In this document: positions 24,996 through 33,600 of the stretch, piece after piece
Position numbering within the stretch: the stretch's first letter is position 1
Layout of the letters: each line of letters begins with the position of its first letter
Source: an uncultured Collinsella sp.
GTDB taxonomy: Bacteria > Actinomycetota > Coriobacteriia > Coriobacteriales > Coriobacteriaceae
Length of the DNA: 64,000 nucleotides
Assembly (NCBI GenBank): GCA_902464565.1
Contig: CABQJV010000003.1
Coordinates: 1 to 64,000, forward strand
Direction: 5' to 3'
The notes under the pieces: generated by a model
The model's database searches: none
What the model was told of the DNA's origin: nothing
What the model saw: only the letters and a program-made list of their open reading frames with translations
Position numbers and translations under genes: made by a program

Positions 24996-26306
24996 ATGAG
25001 CCAGTTCATCAACAACCCCGAGCACACCTTTGGTTTCGACACCCTGCAACTTCACGTTGGTCAGGAGAGCGCCGATCCCGCATCTGACTCCCGCGCCGTG
25101 CCTATCTACCAGACCACGAGCTATGTGTTCCGCAACTCCCAGCACGCTGCCGACCGCTTTGGCCTTGCCGACGCCGGCAACATCTACGGTCGTCTGACCA
25201 ACTCCACCCAGGGCGTCTTCGAGGACCGTATCGCCGCACTCGAGGGTGGCGTGGCAGGTCTTGCCGTCGCCTCCGGTGCTGCTGCCATCACCTATACCCT
25301 GCAGGCGCTCGCTCAGGCCGGCGACCATGTGGTGGCCCAGAAGACCATCTACGGTGGCTCCTACAACCTGCTGGAGCATACGCTCTCCCAGTTTGGCGTC
25401 GAGACCACGTTTGTCGACGCCCACAACCTGGACGAGGTCGAGGGTGCCATCAAGGACAACACCACGGTCATCTACCTAGAGACGCTCGGTAACCCCAACT
25501 CCGATATTCCCAACATCGACGCTATCTCCGAGGTTGCCAAGAAGCATGGTCTTCCGGTCGTCGTCGATAACACCTTCGGCACCCCGTATCTGTTCCGTCC
25601 GCTGGAGCACGGCGCCAACATCGTCGTTCACTCCGCAACTAAGTTCATTGGCGGCCACGGTACCTCGCTGGGCGGTGTGATCGTCGACGGCGGTAACTTC
25701 GATTGGAAGGCGAGCGGAAAGTACGCCCAGATCGCTGAGCCCAACCCCTCCTACCACGGTGTTTCGTTTGCCGAGGCTGCCGGTCCCGCCGCCTTCGCAA
25801 CCTATGTCCGCGCTATCCTGCTGCGTGACGAGGGCGCCTGCATCAGTCCGTTCAACGCCTGGGTCCTGCTCCAGGGCACCGAGACCCTGTCGCTGCGCGT
25901 CGACCGCCATGTCGAGAACACCAAGAAGGTCGTTGAGTTCCTTGCCGGCGACAGCCACGTTGCCAAGGTGAACCACCCGAGCTTGCCCGAGCACCCCGAC
26001 CATGAGCTTTACAGGCAGTATTTCCCCAACGGCGGTGCCTCGATCTTTACCTTTGAGATCAAGGGTGGCCAGGAGGCAGCTTGGAAGTTCATCGATCATC
26101 TGCAGGTGTTCTCGCTGCTCGCCAACGTGGCCGACGTCAAGTCGCTCGTCGTGCATCCGGCTACGACTACGCACTCCCAGCTCTCTGCCGAGGAGCTCGC
26201 AGAGCAGAACATTACGCCCTCCACAATCCGTCTTTCCATCGGTACCGAGAACGCCGAGGACATCATTTGGGATCTGAAGCAGGCCTTCGCCGCGCTGGAC
26301 GAGTAA
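24996..26306 (+). CDS. metY: O-acetylhomoserine sulfhydrylase
   Basis: This 436-residue PLP enzyme of the Cys/Met metabolism family makes homocysteine from O-acetylhomoserine and sulfide. TLQLHVGQE at the N-terminus, IYGRLTNST, the PLP lysine in HSATKFIGGHGT and the C-terminal NVADVKSLVVHPATTTHSQL are MetY hallmarks, and the length (430-440) fits MetY better than MetB/MetC. AAGGAG precedes the ATG. A terminator follows. Confidence 0.94.
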   Translation: MSQFINNPEHTFGFDTLQLHVGQESADPASDSRAVPIYQTTSYVFRNSQHAADRFGLADAGNIYGRLTNSTQGVFEDRIAALEGGVAGLAVASGAAAITYTLQALAQAGDHVVAQKTIYGGSYNLLEHTLSQFGVETTFVDAHNLDEVEGAIKDNTTVIYLETLGNPNSDIPNIDAISEVAKKHGLPVVVDNTFGTPYLFRPLEHGANIVVHSATKFIGGHGTSLGGVIVDGGNFDWKASGKYAQIAEPNPSYHGVSFAEAAGPAAFATYVRAILLRDEGACISPFNAWVLLQGTETLSLRVDRHVENTKKVVEFLAGDSHVAKVNHPSLPEHPDHELYRQYFPNGGASIFTFEIKGGQEAAWKFIDHLQVFSLLANVADVKSLVVHPATTTHSQLSAEELAEQNITPSTIRLSIGTENAEDIIWDLKQAFAALDE

Positions 26307-26366
26307 GGCGACTTGTGCAAGGACCCCTTGCGACTCGATAGGTATAACTGCATAAAATGCCTGTTC

Positions 26367-26407
26367 AAGGCGCCTGTGCGAACAATGGTTGCGCAGGCGC
26401 CTTTTTT
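26367..26407 (+). terminator. Terminator after metY
   Basis: AAGGCGCCTG...GCG and CGC...AGGCGCCTT followed by six T. Confidence 0.93.
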
Positions 26408-26435
26408 GCATAGAGAGGGTGCAAAAACAGGGTTT

Positions 26436-26464
26436 TTGACACGCTTTATGCATTCGAGTTATGG
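26436..26464 (+). promoter_or_regulatory. Promoter of the secreted-protein gene
   Basis: TTGACA (26436-26441), 17-base spacer, TTATGG (26459-26464). It leaves a leader of about 150 bases with nothing else recognised. Confidence 0.6.
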
Positions 26465-26618
26465 AAAACTCCTGTTGAGTGGATGTGAGTTTTACGCAAA
26501 TGACGTGCACCTTTTGAGAAAAACCGCAGGTCGCGATTTGCTCGGGGTACTATGCAGCGCGATCGAATCGCACGCAGCTCAAACGCAGCAAAAACGCACT
26601 ACGGAGGTTTCCAGCTAC

Positions 26619-27395
26619 ATGAGGATCGATTCACGAAAACCGAAAGCCGCTGCCCTTTCCGCCGCTCTGACTGTGGCACTTTTGGCGGGCGCCGGCGCAA
26701 CCGATGCCCACGCGGCAACACTGTCCGACACGATCGGATCCACGCCGTCCGAGGCGACGCTGATGCAGCCCGTCGACTATCGCGGCGACGGCTTTGGCTC
26801 CATGCAAGAGTGGAACGCCTCTATGGGGGCCAAGCGCGATTCCCTAGAGGTTCGCGCCCAGATCATTATGAATATGTATGGCGACTATGCTACCGATGAC
26901 GAGCGCGCTGTGTTGCAGGGCTGCATCGACGGTGCGGGTAGCCTGTTGACGATGGGGGAGGTCGACGCCAAGTCGACCGAGCTCGACGAGCTTCGCTCCA
27001 CGCTTGAGGATGCCAAGCGCGAGGCGCTCGAGGCTGCCGCAGCCGAAGCCGAGGCCGCTGAGGCCGTTCAGGCTTCGTATTACAACGCCGGCTCCGGCTC
27101 GTCTTACACGTCCGCTGCGTATTACGCGAACGGCTCGGGCCTGACGCGCTCGAGCGGCGTCAATAACTATAACGGCCGCCGCGAGACTTATTACAGCAGC
27201 AACGTGTTGTATCACCACCGCACGGGCGAATGGACGCAGGATTCCGAGGGCTTTTGGCGCGATTCCGATGGCTACTACGTCGTGGCCGCGGGTGATAAAG
27301 CTCAGGGCTCCACGTTTACCGGTTCCAAGGGCGAGTGCAAGGTCTATGACTCCGGCTGCGCAGCCGGAACCACCGACTACTACACCGGTTGGTAA
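26619..27395 (+). CDS. Secreted protein of unknown function
   Basis: A 258-residue exported protein. Residues 1-36 are a signal peptide (RKPK n-region, hydrophobic core, cleavage near DAHA-AT). The middle (about 70-150) is charged and alpha-helical, ending in an Ala/Glu-rich coiled coil. The C-terminus is Tyr/Ser/Gly-rich and ends in KVYDSGCAAGTTDYYTGW. No catalytic motif is recognised. Upstream in-frame Met codons would bury the signal peptide, so the start after ACGGAGG is chosen although its spacing is long. It is monocistronic, with its own promoter and terminator. Confidence 0.8.
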   Translation: MRIDSRKPKAAALSAALTVALLAGAGATDAHAATLSDTIGSTPSEATLMQPVDYRGDGFGSMQEWNASMGAKRDSLEVRAQIIMNMYGDYATDDERAVLQGCIDGAGSLLTMGEVDAKSTELDELRSTLEDAKREALEAAAAEAEAAEAVQASYYNAGSGSSYTSAAYYANGSGLTRSSGVNNYNGRRETYYSSNVLYHHRTGEWTQDSEGFWRDSDGYYVVAAGDKAQGSTFTGSKGECKVYDSGCAAGTTDYYTGW

Positions 27396-27423
27396 TCTGC
27401 CATAAGCAAAATAGGCACATGAT

Positions 27424-27474
27424 GGGCGGACGTCTTTACTGAGCTTTTAGGCAACGTAAAGCCGCCCGTTCTTT
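27424..27474 (+). terminator. Terminator after the secreted-protein gene
   Basis: GGGCGG plus CTTTAC pair with GTAAAG plus CCGCCC, followed by a T-rich stretch. Confidence 0.75.
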
Positions 27475-27584
27475 ATGCGCGTTTGAGTTAACAGAGCCCT
27501 TACCGTGGCGGTACGCTGGGCGTATGGATGCGGGGCACACTAGTTCATGAGAAATAAGGTCTTTCTCTTGGAAGAAGTGGTCTT

Positions 27585-27791
27585 GTGAATGCTCGAGATA
27601 TTGCCGTTGCCGCCGTCGCGTTGATGCTCGGCTGCCTTGGTCCCACGGTCGCGCTCGTCGCGGGCATGCAGGGGACATGCGGGACTGCTCCTATCGTGGT
27701 CGGCGCGCTGATCGCGGCCGCACTGCTGGGAAGCGCGGGCGTGGTTCTTTGCCGCGACGATGAGGACGAGGTGCCGGGGTCGCAACGTTAA
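27585..27791 (+). CDS. Small two-helix membrane protein
   Basis: A 68-residue protein with two hydrophobic segments (about 7-27 and 36-55) and an acidic tail CRDDEDEVPGSQR. The GTG start has GGAAGAAG upstream, and a terminator follows 40 bases on. No family was recognised. Its small size makes it a moderate call. Confidence 0.5.
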   Translation: MNARDIAVAAVALMLGCLGPTVALVAGMQGTCGTAPIVVGALIAAALLGSAGVVLCRDDEDEVPGSQR

Positions 27792-27833
27792 CTGTTGTGA
27801 GATCGGCCGCCGGTCATAGACGAAGATGCAGGC

Positions 27834-27868
27834 CGCCGCAGGGGAAAGGTTCCCTTGCGGCGGTTTTG
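27834..27868 (+). terminator. Terminator after the small membrane protein
   Basis: CCGCCGCA with inner GGGAA/TTCCC and TGCGGCGG followed by TTTT. Its position before the minus-strand reductase end also suits convergent termination. Confidence 0.85.
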
Positions 27869-27900
27869 CTGTTAAGGCTGTTGAATGCGGCGCGTTGGCG

Positions 27901-28815
27901 CTACCAGCTTTTCTCGATATCGCGGATGCGCCGATAGAGCCACTCGTTTTGCGGTGCCTGGATATCGTGTTTGGCTGCGAGGCGGCAGATGGTGCCCGCG
28001 AACTCATCAACCTCGGTTTTGCGCCTTGCGATGCGGTCTTGAGCCATCGAGGGCATACCGGCGGGGTCGATTCCCTCGATGAGGTGCACCATTTGCGTCA
28101 GGTCTGCCTCGGTCAGTTCAACGCCCTCGGCGTTGGCGACCGCAAGCGTTTCGCGCATGGCGGAAACAAAGCAGCGACGCTGCTCGGAGCCCGGCTCCGT
28201 GGCGCTTCCGTAGGTCCCGCCGTAGGCCATGCAGGTCTGGTTGATGCCGTCGTTGAGCATGAGTTTGGCCCACATGCGGTGCGCAATGTCGCGCTCGACG
28301 GTATGGGCGATGCCGCAGCGCGTGTAGAGCCCGTCGATAGCGGCGACGGTCGCGGGGTCCGTGCCGGCCGCCGCGCCAAAGCGGATCTCGCCCGCATTGG
28401 TAAAGGTGAGCGCGCCGTTGAGGAACACGGCGTCCATGCCCTGGCAGATACCAAGAACGGTATGCTCCCAGCCAAAGCGTTCGGCAATCTTTTGCTCGCT
28501 CGTAATGCCGTTGCATAGCGAGGCGATGAGCGTGTTGGGTCCCACGACGCGCTCCATAGTCTTGAGTGCTTGGTCGAGACCGGTGGTCTTGACTGTCAGG
28601 ATGACCAGATCGGCGGGCGTCGCCTCGCTGGCGCGGACGGACGTGAGATCGCAGGGCTTGCCGTTGACAGTGAGCGCATCGCCCGCGTGACGCTCAAAAC
28701 GGGTGTCATCCATAACGTATTCGACGGCGTCATTGCCGAGGGCCTTGGCAATCATGCTGCCGTAGAGCAGGCCGACGCCGCCCTTGCCGATAAAAGCGAC
28801 CTTGTTAATCTGCAT
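27901..28815 (-). CDS. 2-dehydropantoate 2-reductase family (PanE/ApbA)
   Basis: A 304-residue NADPH-dependent ketopantoate-reductase-like enzyme. KVAFIGKGGVGLLYGSMIA is the nucleotide-binding motif, VKTTGLDQAL includes the conserved Lys, and NGI and GTDPATVAAI follow. The second Met (28815) is preferred because GGGGAG is at proper distance only for it. No other pantothenate genes are near, so another 2-oxoacid is possible. Confidence 0.85.
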   Translation of the reverse strand: MQINKVAFIGKGGVGLLYGSMIAKALGNDAVEYVMDDTRFERHAGDALTVNGKPCDLTSVRASEATPADLVILTVKTTGLDQALKTMERVVGPNTLIASLCNGITSEQKIAERFGWEHTVLGICQGMDAVFLNGALTFTNAGEIRFGAAAGTDPATVAAIDGLYTRCGIAHTVERDIAHRMWAKLMLNDGINQTCMAYGGTYGSATEPGSEQRRCFVSAMRETLAVANAEGVELTEADLTQMVHLIEGIDPAGMPSMAQDRIARRKTEVDEFAGTICRLAAKHDIQAPQNEWLYRRIRDIEKSW

Positions 28816-28837
28816 GTGAATCATCTCCCCATATAAA

Positions 28838-28860
28838 AGGCGCCCGCGTAAGGGGCGCCT
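28838..28860 (-). other. Hairpin with U-run just before the reductase start
   Basis: On the minus strand AGGCGCCC...GGGCGCCT is followed by TTTTATA and then directly by the GGGGAG ribosome binding site. Either a terminator of nothing visible or an attenuator of the reductase gene. Confidence 0.5.
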
Positions 28861-29142
28861 GATGGATTGTATGCTGCCAGGGTGATTGGTGGGTGCGCGG
28901 GGCGGCTGTTATGAAAAAGAAACTATTGCGCTGTGCGCTTATGCCGCGGGGCAGACCGCAAAGACATGCGCGTGGTCATGCCCGGCCCCTTTCATCGGGC
29001 TTTTTGCTGATGTTAAAGCGGTGCCGTGACAGCTCGATTTCTGCTGCGTTACGATACGTTCTCGATTGCGATTCCACGATGTTTCGGCTGCGTGACCATT
29101 GTGTTTCGCCTTGCCGGGGCGCTGATGGCGAAGGGAGGGGCC
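28861..29142. other. Divergent spacer, reductase / aldo-keto reductase
   Basis: No gene recognised. A hairpin GCCCG...CGGGC followed by TTTTT lies at 28980-29005 on the plus strand. The rest shows no clear promoter. Confidence 0.4.
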
Positions 29143-30333
29143 GTGCAATACCGTGTTGACCCCAAAAGTGGTAACCGAATATCCGCTCTGGGTCTGGGCT
29201 GCATGAGGTTTCCCGGTGCGCCGGGACACCCCGATGCGAAGACGGCCGATGCCATCATCTCCCGTGCGGTGGAGCAGGGGATTAATTATCTGGACACGGC
29301 CTATCTCTATCCCGGCAACGAGGCTTGCGTGGGCGCTTCGCTTGAACGCCTGGGCTTGCGCGACCAGGTTTTGCTCGCAACCAAGCTGCCGCATGCTTCG
29401 TGCAAATGCGCGGAGGATTTCGATCGGTTTTTCGACGAGCAGCTGCGCCGCCTGCAGACCGACCATATCGACTATTACCTTATGCACAACATCACCTCGC
29501 CTGCGCAGTGGGAGCGCGTGGTGGCGCTGGGCATCGAGGACTGGATCGCGCAGCAAAAGGCTGCAGGGCGTATTCGTCAGATAGGCTTTTCGTACCACGG
29601 CAGCGCGGCGGACTTCCTTACGATGCTCGATGCGTATGAGTGGGACTTTTGCCAGATCCAGTACAACTACGCTGGAGAGCGATATCAGGCGGGAACGGCG
29701 GGGCTCATGGCCGCCGCCGAGCGAGGTCTCGCGGTGTTTGCGATGGAGCCGCTTTTGGGCGGACGCTTGGCAGGCAAATTGCCTCCGCGGGCGCGCGCTG
29801 TTCTCGATGGTGCATGCGATCGGCATTTGCATACGCCTGCCGCTTGGGGGCTCTCGTGGGTGTGGAATCATCCCCAGGTGACCATGTTGCTTTCTGGTAT
29901 GACCGATACCGCGCAGGTGGACGAGAATTCGTCACTGGCAGACCTCGCGTTGCCGAATTCGATGACGGCCAACCAGCTCGACACGATTGCGCGCGTGTTG
30001 ATGGAGTTTGAGAAATCGAACCGTGTGCCCTGCACGGGATGCGGCTACTGCATGCCATGTCCCAAGGGTATTAACATTCCCGGCTGCTTTGCCGCTTACA
30101 ACGCGAGTTACGCGCACAGCTGGTTTACGGGGCTGTCTCAATACTTTACGGCGAGCGCGGTGCGCACAAGCGAAGCCAAGCTGGTGAGCAATTGCGTCAA
30201 GTGCGGCAAATGCACGCGCCACTGCCCGCAGCATATCGATATCCCCGAGCGTCTCGATGACGTGCGCCGACGCTTCCAGCCGGGCCCCGTGACGGCGGTG
30301 CTTAAGGCCTTCGGCAAAACGCGCTCCTCATGA
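29143..30333 (+). CDS. Aldo/keto reductase with C-terminal ferredoxin domain
   Basis: A 396-residue protein: residues 1-285 are an aldo-keto reductase barrel (ISALGLGCMRFPG, NYLDTAYLYPGNE, DYYLMHNI), and residues 295-380 form a two-cluster ferredoxin-like part with CTGCGYCMPCPKGINIP and CVKCGKCTRHCPQHIDIP. The fusion is a known oxidoreductase group of anaerobes of uncertain substrate; the clusters suggest ferredoxin-type electron input. GTG 29143 is chosen because AAGGGAGGGG precedes it; in-frame Met codons further up lack such a site. Confidence 0.87.
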   Translation: MQYRVDPKSGNRISALGLGCMRFPGAPGHPDAKTADAIISRAVEQGINYLDTAYLYPGNEACVGASLERLGLRDQVLLATKLPHASCKCAEDFDRFFDEQLRRLQTDHIDYYLMHNITSPAQWERVVALGIEDWIAQQKAAGRIRQIGFSYHGSAADFLTMLDAYEWDFCQIQYNYAGERYQAGTAGLMAAAERGLAVFAMEPLLGGRLAGKLPPRARAVLDGACDRHLHTPAAWGLSWVWNHPQVTMLLSGMTDTAQVDENSSLADLALPNSMTANQLDTIARVLMEFEKSNRVPCTGCGYCMPCPKGINIPGCFAAYNASYAHSWFTGLSQYFTASAVRTSEAKLVSNCVKCGKCTRHCPQHIDIPERLDDVRRRFQPGPVTAVLKAFGKTRSS

Positions 30334-30343
30334 CCCTTTTATA

Positions 30344-30410
30344 ACTTGCGGTGGAATAGTTCCTGTTTGCGGCAGAATAGGGGCCAAACAGGAACTATTT
30401 CACCGCAACT
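30344..30410. repeat. Dispersed hairpin repeat, copy 1
   Basis: Perfect 24-base arms (30346-30369 and 30385-30408) beginning TTGCGGTGGAATA. It shares outer arms and centre with the copy at 31525 but differs in the mid-stem (GTTCCT/AGGAAC here). It ends just before the ribosome binding site of the next gene. Confidence 0.88.
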
Positions 30411-30423
30411 GAAGGGGGCTGTC

Positions 30424-31443
30424 GTGGGCCATCGGGATTCATGTGATGATTTGCGTGAGGTTCGTTGGGGCATTTTGGGTGCCGGACACATTTCTCATCG
30501 ATTTGCATCGTCGCTCAAGAAGGTCGACGGGGCACGGCTGGTGGCTGCGGCCGGTCGCACTCCTGCACATGTCGAGGAATTTTGCCGAGCGTTTTCGATC
30601 GATGCTGCGCATGGCCACGCCTCGGTCGACGATAACGGCAATGCGGCTTATGACGCGCTGATTGCCGACCCCGATGTCGACGCAATCTACTTGGCTCTTC
30701 CGCATGGCATGCATACGCGTTGGGCCTGTCGCGCGCTGCGCGCCGGAAAGGCCGTGCTGTGCGAAAAGCCGGCCGTTTTGAGTGAGGAAGAGGCTCTCTC
30801 GATTGCCTCCACCTCTCGTGAGCGCGGCGTGCTGTTTATGGAGGCGATGAAGAATCGGTTTTGCCCGATGCGCACTCGCGTGAAGGACTTGCTTGCGTCG
30901 GGTGAGCTTGGCCGTATTGTCTCGATTGAAAGCGTGCAAAAGCTCGATTACGGCGAGCCTCCTTCGGGCTATCTGCTTGATTCGTTGCAGGGCGGCTGTC
31001 TATATGACATGGGCTGCTATGCGGTCGGTTGGTTTGAGGATTTGCTCGCGGGCGCGTGCGAGGTTTCATCCCGTGAAGTTCGCTGGCGTGACGTATCGGG
31101 CGGCCGCGTCGATTGGGCCGACGAGATCCGTATGAGCGTCGGCGGTATACCCATTCATATGGTGTGCGACGGCAAAGCAACATATGAAAGCCGCTTAACG
31201 ATTGCCTGTGAGCGGGGCTCGTTGGAAATCGAGCGTCTCCATCGCCCCGAGCTCGCCCATGTGAAGTATTCCGACGGTCGAATGCTCGAAATAAATGCCC
31301 CGTTTGAGATCGATGATTTCTACGGCGAAATCCAGCATGCGACCCAGCTCATCCGGGCGGGGAAACTCGAGAGTCCCGTCATGCCCCTTGCCGCCACGCA
31401 GCACTGTGCGCACATCATCGATGCGATCCGTCTAGCCCTCTAG
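30424..31443 (+). CDS. Gfo/Idh/MocA-family oxidoreductase (second)
   Basis: A 339-residue dehydrogenase of the same family as that at 22055. WGILGAGHISHRFASSLKK is the Rossmann motif and AVLCEKPAVLSEEEA holds the active-site Lys; GGCLYDMGCYAVGW lines the substrate pocket. It resembles trans-1,2-dihydrobenzene-diol dehydrogenase-like members. GTG 30424 has GAAGGGGG upstream, within the foot of the hairpin repeat. Substrate unknown. Confidence 0.88.
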   Translation: MGHRDSCDDLREVRWGILGAGHISHRFASSLKKVDGARLVAAAGRTPAHVEEFCRAFSIDAAHGHASVDDNGNAAYDALIADPDVDAIYLALPHGMHTRWACRALRAGKAVLCEKPAVLSEEEALSIASTSRERGVLFMEAMKNRFCPMRTRVKDLLASGELGRIVSIESVQKLDYGEPPSGYLLDSLQGGCLYDMGCYAVGWFEDLLAGACEVSSREVRWRDVSGGRVDWADEIRMSVGGIPIHMVCDGKATYESRLTIACERGSLEIERLHRPELAHVKYSDGRMLEINAPFEIDDFYGEIQHATQLIRAGKLESPVMPLAATQHCAHIIDAIRLAL

Positions 31444-31524
31444 GACTTGGCGCTGACGCGCAGGGGATCATGACGCCGGCGCCCGTGGTGCCTGGCGGCC
31501 CACATCTCTGATGCCCCTTTTATA

Positions 31525-31591
31525 ACTTGCGGTGGAATACGGTCTGTTTGCGCCAAAATAGGGCACCAATAGACCGTATTTCACCGCAACT
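31525..31591. repeat. Dispersed hairpin repeat, copy 2
   Basis: Arms 31527-31550 and 31567-31589 share the outer TTGCGGTGGAATA and the central GTTTGCG..CA.AATAGGG with copy 1. The mid-stem is CGGTCT/AGACCG instead of GTTCCT/AGGAAC: both sides changed so that pairing is kept. It ends just before the nfo ribosome binding site. Confidence 0.88.
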
Positions 31592-31609
31592 GATGAGGGG
31601 GAGCTGGAG

Positions 31610-32476
31610 ATGCTGACGATTGGGTGTCATCTTTCGACGACGAAGGGCTATCGGGCGATGGGGGAGACGGCGCTATCCATTGGCGCCAATACCTTTGCAT
31701 TCTTTACGCGCAACCCGCGCGGCGGCAAGGCGAAAGATCTTGACATGGATGACGTGGCGGCCCTGCGCGAGCTTATGGAGCAAAACGACTTTGGCCCGCT
31801 CGTGGCTCATGCCCCGTATACCTATAACCCCTGCTCGGCCAAAGAGCGGGCGCGCGAGTTTGCCCTGGAGGCCATGGCGGAGGACCTGCGGCGCATGGAA
31901 GCGCTTCCCGGCAACTACTACAACTTTCACCCCGGTGCACATGTGGGGCAGGGTGTCGATGTCGGTATTCAGATGATTGTCGACACGCTTTGCCAGGTGA
32001 TGTTTGAGGGGCAGCAGACATGCGTGCTGCTCGAGACCATGGCTGGTAAAGGCACCGAGGTGGGCCGCAGTTTTGAAGAGCTGGCACGCATTATCGAGGG
32101 CGTAGTCGCAAGGCGTCCCGAGCTGACGGATAAGCTGGGCGTCTGTCTTGATACCTGCCATGTGAGCGATGGCGGCTACGACATCATTCACGATCTTGAC
32201 GGCGTGCTCGACGAGTTCGATCGCGTGGTGGGTATCGAGCGTCTGCGTGCGGTGCACATCAACGATTCCAAAAACCCAACCGGCGCCCATAAGGACCGCC
32301 ACGAGTGCATTGGCAAGGGCTACCTTGGTAGCGAAGATCTCGGCGGCGGTATGCAGGTTATGCAGAATATTGTATCGAATAGCCACCTGCGCGCATTGCC
32401 ATTCATTTTGGAGACGCCGAATGAACTTGCAGGGTATGCAGCAGAAATTACCCTGTTACGCTCATTGGAGCAGTAA
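31610..32476 (+). CDS. nfo: Deoxyribonuclease IV (AP endonuclease)
   Basis: This 288-residue TIM-barrel enzyme cuts DNA at abasic sites. [60 protein letters not shown] and HINDSKNP with HECIGKG carry the three-zinc ligands of endonuclease IV, all in place. GGGGGAG precedes the ATG. Confidence 0.95.
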   Translation: MLTIGCHLSTTKGYRAMGETALSIGANTFAFFTRNPRGGKAKDLDMDDVAALRELMEQNDFGPLVAHAPYTYNPCSAKERAREFALEAMAEDLRRMEALPGNYYNFHPGAHVGQGVDVGIQMIVDTLCQVMFEGQQTCVLLETMAGKGTEVGRSFEELARIIEGVVARRPELTDKLGVCLDTCHVSDGGYDIIHDLDGVLDEFDRVVGIERLRAVHINDSKNPTGAHKDRHECIGKGYLGSEDLGGGMQVMQNIVSNSHLRALPFILETPNELAGYAAEITLLRSLEQ

Positions 32477-32534
32477 TGACTGTCGCAAAGTAGAGTGCTT
32501 CATTCACGTTATAGGTTTGTTTCAATCAGTTTTC

Positions 32535-32566
32535 TAATTGCAGATTTGCAATTACGGGTGCATAAT
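32535..32566 (+). promoter_or_regulatory. Promoter and palindromic operator of the ABC transporter
   Basis: TTGCAG (32538-32543), 17-base spacer, CATAAT (32561-32566). The palindrome TAATTGCA, GATT gap, TGCAATTA (32535-32554) covers the -35 box, so a bound repressor would block RNA polymerase. The regulator is not known. Confidence 0.6.
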
Positions 32567-32623
32567 AGCCAACAGTTTTTGCAGACCTCTGAATCAAACG
32601 GGGTCATTGGAAGGAGACTGATT

Positions 32624-33484
32624 ATGAAGCTCAAGAAGCTTGGCGCATTTGCCGCCACGGGTGCTATGGCGCTCGCCCTCGCACTGACGGGCTGCGGCTC
32701 GTCTAACGCCACCTCCGGTTCTGATGCCGGTTCCAGCAGCTCTGACGACGCTAAGGTCGAGAAGGTCGACGGCTCCAAGGAGTACGCGCTCGTCAAGGAC
32801 GGTACGCTGACCGTCGGCACCTCTGCCGAGTACGCTCCGTTTGAGTACAAGGATGACAACGGCGATTATCAGGGCTTTGACCTTGAGCTTATCAAGGCTA
32901 TCGGCGATAAGCTGGGCCTGGATGTCGAGTACGTCAACAATGACTTTGACACGCTCGTCCCCGGCGTCGCTTCGGGCGCCAAGTACGACGTCGCCATCGC
33001 GGCTATCACTGACACGCCCGAGCGTGAGAAGGAAGTCACTTTCTCCGATTCCTACTACATGGACGATCAGGCTATCGTGACCAAGGTCGATAACACCGAC
33101 ATCACGGCCGACAACTACAGCGAGAAGCTCAACAGCGCCGACGCTACCATCATCGTCCAGTCTGGCTCGACCGCCGAGGCCTTTGCCCAGGAGAACTTCC
33201 CCAAGGCCAAGATCGTCCCCTACAAGGACGCTACCGAGTGCTTCAGCGCCCTGCAGTCCGATAAGGGCGACGCCGTAGTCACCAACCGCTCCGTTGCCAG
33301 CCAGCTGACCGCTGAGCAGTTCAACACCTGCCAGACTATCAAGCAGATCAGCACCGGCGAGGAGTACGCCATCGCCATCAACCAGGGCAACACCAAGCTC
33401 AAGGACGACATCAACCAGGCCATCAAGGACCTGACCGACGACGGTACCGTCGACGCCCTCATGGCTAAGTACAGCATCAAGTAA
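32624..33484 (+). CDS. Amino-acid ABC transporter substrate-binding lipoprotein
   Basis: A 286-residue extracellular solute-binding protein of family 3. The lipobox LTGC (Cys about 23) follows a short signal peptide, and a Ser/Asp-rich linker leads to the binding domain (VGTSAEYAPFEYKDDNGDYQGFDLEL...). The pattern fits polar amino acids such as glutamine, arginine or cystine. AAGGAG precedes the ATG. The permease and ATPase follow; a hairpin after this gene probably lowers their expression relative to it. Confidence 0.93.
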   Translation: MKLKKLGAFAATGAMALALALTGCGSSNATSGSDAGSSSSDDAKVEKVDGSKEYALVKDGTLTVGTSAEYAPFEYKDDNGDYQGFDLELIKAIGDKLGLDVEYVNNDFDTLVPGVASGAKYDVAIAAITDTPEREKEVTFSDSYYMDDQAIVTKVDNTDITADNYSEKLNSADATIIVQSGSTAEAFAQENFPKAKIVPYKDATECFSALQSDKGDAVVTNRSVASQLTAEQFNTCQTIKQISTGEEYAIAINQGNTKLKDDINQAIKDLTDDGTVDALMAKYSIK

Positions 33485-33504
33485 ATAGATGCTTGATTGC
33501 GTGT

Positions 33505-33536
33505 AGGCCCTTTCCGTTTTGCGGAGAGGGCCTTTG
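33505..33536 (+). terminator. Partial terminator inside the ABC operon
   Basis: AGGCCCT...CCG and CGG...AGGGCCT followed by TT only. Suited to making more binding protein than permease. Confidence 0.65.
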
Positions 33537-33600
33537 CGCTTCTCTCGACGGAGAGTATTTCCGTCTTGTTTTGCCGGCAACTTCTACGATAGGAGCCACC

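Noticed and set aside
28939..29142. Small gene starting MKKKLL before the aldo-keto reductase
   Set aside because: It has no ribosome binding site, runs through a terminator hairpin and joins the reductase region in another frame.
30344..31591. Insertion-sequence ends or an inverted-repeat transposon around the Gfo/Idh gene
   Set aside because: The two repeats are each complete hairpins, not opposite ends of one element, and no transposase lies between them.
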